From an uncultured Eubacteriales bacterium (GTDB lineage Bacteria > Bacillota > Clostridia > Oscillospirales > Butyricicoccaceae): 7,788 bases of DNA. Positions 5,863 through 7,788 of the stretch are shown piece after piece (within the stretch, counting starts at the first letter, position 1; each line of letters begins with the position of its first letter). Location of the stretch: assembly GCA_934675045.1 (NCBI GenBank), contig CAKUPI010000078.1, positions 1-7,788 on the forward strand. Reading direction: 5' to 3'. The notes beneath the pieces are model-generated. The model searched no databases. It was not told the DNA's origin and worked only from the letters and a program-made list of their open reading frames with translations. The position numbers and the translations under genes are program-made.

Positions 5863-5872
5863 TTTTTTCATA
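5852..5872. promoter_or_regulatory. Candidate LysR-type operator dyad
   Basis: TATGA (5852-5856) and TCATA (5868-5872) form an inverted repeat with an 11-base gap, lying over the -10 boxes of both divergent promoters. LysR-type regulators usually bind interrupted dyads in the region between themselves and a divergent target, often of the T-N11-A kind. The repeat is short and AT-rich, so this is a suggestion based on position. Confidence 0.4.
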
Positions 5873-5881
5873 TAAAGTAAA
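5853..5881 (-). promoter_or_regulatory. Probable promoter for the antiporter operon
   Basis: On the minus strand TTTACT (5876-5881), a 17-nt spacer and TATCAT (5853-5858) form a weaker promoter. Its -10 box overlaps that of the divergent lysR promoter, so the two start sites would compete for polymerase and respond to the same bound regulator. The AT-rich patch (about 5850-5905) is the only AT-rich part of this intergenic region. Confidence 0.55.
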
Positions 5882-5928
5882 ATGATTTTTTTCCGTACAT
5901 CCATAAAGTTCTGTTATAGGAGGACATT

Positions 5929-6828
5929 ATGATCAGCTCAAAGCTTCGAACGCTGTTGGCGGTGGCGGAATCTCAGAATTTTACCAAAGCGGCCGCCCGG
6001 CTGTCGCTGACCCAGCCGGCGGTCAGCCATCACATCAGCCAGCTGGAGGAGGAGTTCGGCGTCACCCTCTTTATCCGCGGGAAAAGCGGCCTGAAACTGA
6101 CGCCCGAGGGCGAAATTGTCATGAAGTACGCCCGGAGAATGGCGGCGCTCTACGAAAAAATCCAAAAGGATCTGGCCGACCGCGAGCGCATGATCCGCAC
6201 CCTCCGGGTGGGCATTACGCACACTGCGGAAAGCAATATCACCGCCGAGGTTCTGGCAAAGTGCAGCGGCGGAAGCAACGGGGTCAGCATAACGGTTATT
6301 ACGGACAGCATAAATAATCTTTATACTATGCTTGGGAATTTCGAGCTGGACCTTGCCATTGTCGAGGGAAACATCAACGACCCCACCTTCAGCTCGCTGG
6401 TGCTCGACACCGACTGCCTGATGTGCGTCATGGCGCCGGAGCATCCGCTGGCGAAAAACGCCATGATCACCCTGCCGCAGCTGCGCAGCCAGCGGATGAT
6501 CCTGCGGCGGCCCACCTCGGCCACCCGGGTGCTCTTCGACTCGACCCTGCGCAGTCTGGGCGACGACCCGGAAAACTACGACATCGTGCTGGAGGTTGAC
6601 AACACCGCCACCATCAAGGAGCTGATCCGAAAGGACCTCGGCGTGTCGGTGCTGGCCAAGAGCGCCTGCGCCGACGAGCTGCGCAAGCGGAAGCTGGCCG
6701 CCCTGCCCATCGAAAACCTGAGCATGGTGCGCGAGACCCGCATTGTCTACAACAAGGACTTTACCAGCCACGACATTTTGCGGACCATTCTTCACGTTTA
6801 TCAGGAAACCCTGCGCGAAAGCCTGTGA
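5929..6828 (+). CDS. LysR-type transcriptional regulator
   Basis: This is a 299-residue DNA-binding regulator of the usual family length. The winged helix-turn-helix covers about 4-62, with FTKAAARLSLTQPAVSHHIS (18-37) and QLEEEFGVTLFIR following. A linker helix runs to about 88. The effector-binding domain starts at LRVGITHTA (92-100) and includes LDLAIVEGNI (140-149), typical of the periplasmic-binding-like fold. The start at 5929-5931 has AGGAGG at 5918-5923. The gene is divergent from the antiporter/mgtC-like operon, the classic layout for a LysR regulator and its target, so control of that operon, perhaps in response to an ion, pH or metabolite signal, is a reasonable inference. The effector cannot be named. 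A plus-strand terminator lies about 180 bases downstream. Confidence 0.95.
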   Translation: MISSKLRTLLAVAESQNFTKAAARLSLTQPAVSHHISQLEEEFGVTLFIRGKSGLKLTPEGEIVMKYARRMAALYEKIQKDLADRERMIRTLRVGITHTAESNITAEVLAKCSGGSNGVSITVITDSINNLYTMLGNFELDLAIVEGNINDPTFSSLVLDTDCLMCVMAPEHPLAKNAMITLPQLRSQRMILRRPTSATRVLFDSTLRSLGDDPENYDIVLEVDNTATIKELIRKDLGVSVLAKSACADELRKRKLAALPIENLSMVRETRIVYNKDFTSHDILRTILHVYQETLRESL

Positions 6829-6840
6829 GCTTTACAGGAG

Positions 6841-6990
6841 CGCTCGGCGGGCGTTTTGCCCCTTTCTCGGGGCGGCGTCCGGCGGTGCTTTGCCCGTTTC
6901 GCGGCGCGCATTCGGCGGGCGTTTTGCCCTTTTTGCGGGGCAGCGCTCGGTGGGCGTTTTGCCCGTTTCATGGAGGCGGCGTTGGGCGGG
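6841..6990. repeat. Degenerate ~35-bp tandem repeat, about 4.3 copies
   Basis: Units begin at about 6841, 6876, 6907, 6944 and 6980 (the last cut to 11 bases) and are 35, 31, 37 and 36 bases long. The shared pattern is CGctCGGCGGGCGTTTTGCCC, then TTT, then a G-rich end. Most units carry a GGGC-GTTTT-GCCC mini-hairpin, and units 1 and 3 can instead pair GCCC with the G run that follows, giving mutually exclusive folds. Unit lengths are not multiples of three and no ribosome binding site fits, so it is not coding. It lies between the lysR-type stop and its terminator and would be in the 3' untranslated RNA. I do not recognise the family. Confidence 0.8.
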
Positions 6991-7006
6991 CAGACCCTAA
7001 ACAGAG

Positions 7007-7039
7007 GCGCCCGGCTGCACAAGCAGCCGGGCGCTTTTT
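7007..7039 (+). terminator. Intrinsic terminator of the lysR-type gene
   Basis: A perfect 12-bp stem GCGCCCGGCTGC/GCAGCCGGGCGC (7007-7018 with 7023-7034) with an ACAA loop is followed by five T (7035-7039). In the other direction the stem is followed by CTCTGTTTAGGG, a poor U tract, so it mainly serves plus-strand transcripts. Confidence 0.93.
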
Positions 7040-7112
7040 GCGTAATCGTATTTTTCCGAGTCTCTCCGGGGCAGGCCAAACGGCATACGCCCGCAAAGGC
7101 CCCGCTTGTCGT

Positions 7113-7149
7113 GCGCCGCGTCCGGAATCTTTCCGACTGCGCGCGGCGC
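7113..7149 (-). other. Hairpin just after the SHOCT-domain gene
   Basis: Directly past the stop of the minus-strand gene, GCGCCGC/GCGGCGC (7143-7149 with 7113-7119) closes a stem continued by GUC/GAC and GGAA/UUCC with small bulges. No U tract follows on either strand, so it is at best an unusual terminator or an mRNA 3'-end stabiliser. The remainder of 7040-7112 shows nothing else I can name. Confidence 0.4.
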
Positions 7150-7155
7150 GCCGGA

Positions 7156-7788
7156 TTACTTGCCCAGGATTTCCTTCTTCTTGGCGTCAAACTCCTCCTG
7201 CGTAATCAGGCCGCTGTCCAAAAGCTCCTTCAGCTTGGTCAGCCGCTCAACCTGATTCTCGACCGGAACCGCCGCCGGAGCGGCCGGAGCCATCGGAGCC
7301 ATCGGAGCCATCGGAGCCGTCGGAACCGTCGGAACGGCTGCCTTCGCGGCCGCCGGAGCGGCATTGCTGCTGACCGCCAGACCGATCATCACCATTCCGG
7401 CGATGGTGACAAGACGGAGGAACACCGTACTGCCCGGGAAAGGAACGAACCCATATACCAGCTTGAAGCCCACGACGGCGGCAAGTCCCTGCAAACCCGC
7501 AAGCGCTCCCGCGATAATCCCCAAAATCTTTCCGCCGCTTTTAAGCAGCCCGGCCACGACAATCAAAATCCAGGCTGCCAAAAGGATCAGCTGGGAAAGC
7601 ATGTACATCGGCATGTCGCCGACTGCAAACAGGGCGAAAAATGTCCGGATCGCCACAAAAGCCTGCAATCCGCCGCCGACAGCCACCAGCACCGGGACAG
7701 AGGCAAACATGGCGACGGCCAGCAGCACATTACCGACGATGGCGATAATGATCGGCATGCTCATATGTTGGTTGAGGATGACGTAGAT
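7156..7788 (-). CDS. Membrane protein with C-terminal SHOCT domain (probably cut by right edge)
   Basis: No function is known to me. Counting from the ATG at 7762-7764 the product has 202 residues. Hydrophobic segments (about 5-48, 53-72, 78-101 and 116-133) suggest four or five membrane helices. They are followed by an Ala/Pro/Met/Val low-complexity linker (about 134-168) and a C-terminal SHOCT motif, VERLTKLKELLDSGLITQEE (172-191), ending in KKKEILGK. SHOCT is a short helical module found at protein ends, often in membrane or secreted proteins, and is thought to mediate oligomerisation or binding. Neither this ATG nor the one six bases on (7756-7758) has a ribosome binding site. The frame also stays open for the eight codons to the window edge, so the true start is probably outside. 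The stop is TAA at 7156-7158. It converges on the lysR-type gene. Confidence 0.8.
   Translation of the reverse strand: MYVILNQHMSMPIIIAIVGNVLLAVAMFASVPVLVAVGGGLQAFVAIRTFFALFAVGDMPMYMLSQLILLAAWILIVVAGLLKSGGKILGIIAGALAGLQGLAAVVGFKLVYGFVPFPGSTVFLRLVTIAGMVMIGLAVSSNAAPAAAKAAVPTVPTAPMAPMAPMAPAAPAAVPVENQVERLTKLKELLDSGLITQEEFDAKKKEILGK
7286..7330 (-). repeat. 9-bp tandem repeat encoding the Ala-Pro-Met linker
   Basis: Five consecutive 9-base units (GGAGCCATC three times exactly, then GGAGCCGTC and GGAACCGTC on the plus strand) encode three-residue steps, VPT then APM, between the membrane part and the SHOCT domain. Being in frame, changes in copy number would lengthen or shorten the linker without breaking the protein. 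Confidence 0.88.

Noticed and set aside
5938..6795. 285-residue open frame opposite the lysR-type gene
   Set aside because: It is a shadow of a clear LysR-family gene and has no domain of its own.
6841..6990. CRISPR array
   Set aside because: Units are contiguous and degenerate, with no unique spacers and no cas genes nearby.
6825..7205. Repeat-bearing open frames on both strands over the tandem repeats
   Set aside because: Repeat units differ in length by non-multiples of three, there is no ribosome binding site, and the frames run through the terminator.

Overview
The window is a chromosomal segment of a fairly GC-rich Firmicute, most likely a gut-type Clostridia (Oscillospiraceae/Ruminococcaceae-like). 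This is inferred from the gene order rpmG-secE-nusG-rplK-rplA-rplJ-rplL, the Cys4 form of L33, strong AGGAGG ribosome binding sites, consensus sigma-A promoters and an L10 leader RNA. No taxonomic search could be run.

Layout, read mostly on the minus strand from right to left. A SHOCT-domain membrane protein (7156 to the right edge, minus) converges on a LysR-type regulator (5929-6828, plus). Between them lie about 4.3 copies of a degenerate 35-bp GC-rich tandem repeat and a strong plus-strand terminator. The regulator is divergent from a two-gene operon for a CPA2-type cation:proton antiporter (4251-5681) and an MgtC/SapB-like membrane protein (3548-4246). The 247-bp shared region holds a plus-strand promoter, a probable minus-strand promoter overlapping it, and a dyad that could bind the LysR protein. 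The antiporter leader can form a long GC-rich stem.

Only 18 bases after the mgtC-like stop codon comes the promoter of the ribosomal block. It drives rpmG, secE, nusG, rplK and rplA after a leader of about 155 nt. A second, perfect-consensus promoter (TTGACA-17-TATAAT) after rplA drives rplJ-rplL through an L10 leader. rplL is cut by the left edge.

Working together: L33, L11, L1, L10 and L7/L12 are 50S proteins, SecE is part of the protein-export channel, and NusG couples RNA polymerase to other machinery. The block appears to carry autoregulation at three points: one L10 leader and two near-identical motifs, before rplK and before rplA, that resemble the L1-binding site of 23S rRNA. The antiporter/MgtC/LysR group looks like an ion or pH homeostasis module. 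I see no mobile element, CRISPR array, tRNA or rRNA, and no clear new multi-gene system. The least explained items are the tandem repeat, the structured leaders of rpmG and the antiporter, and the paired L1-like motifs.
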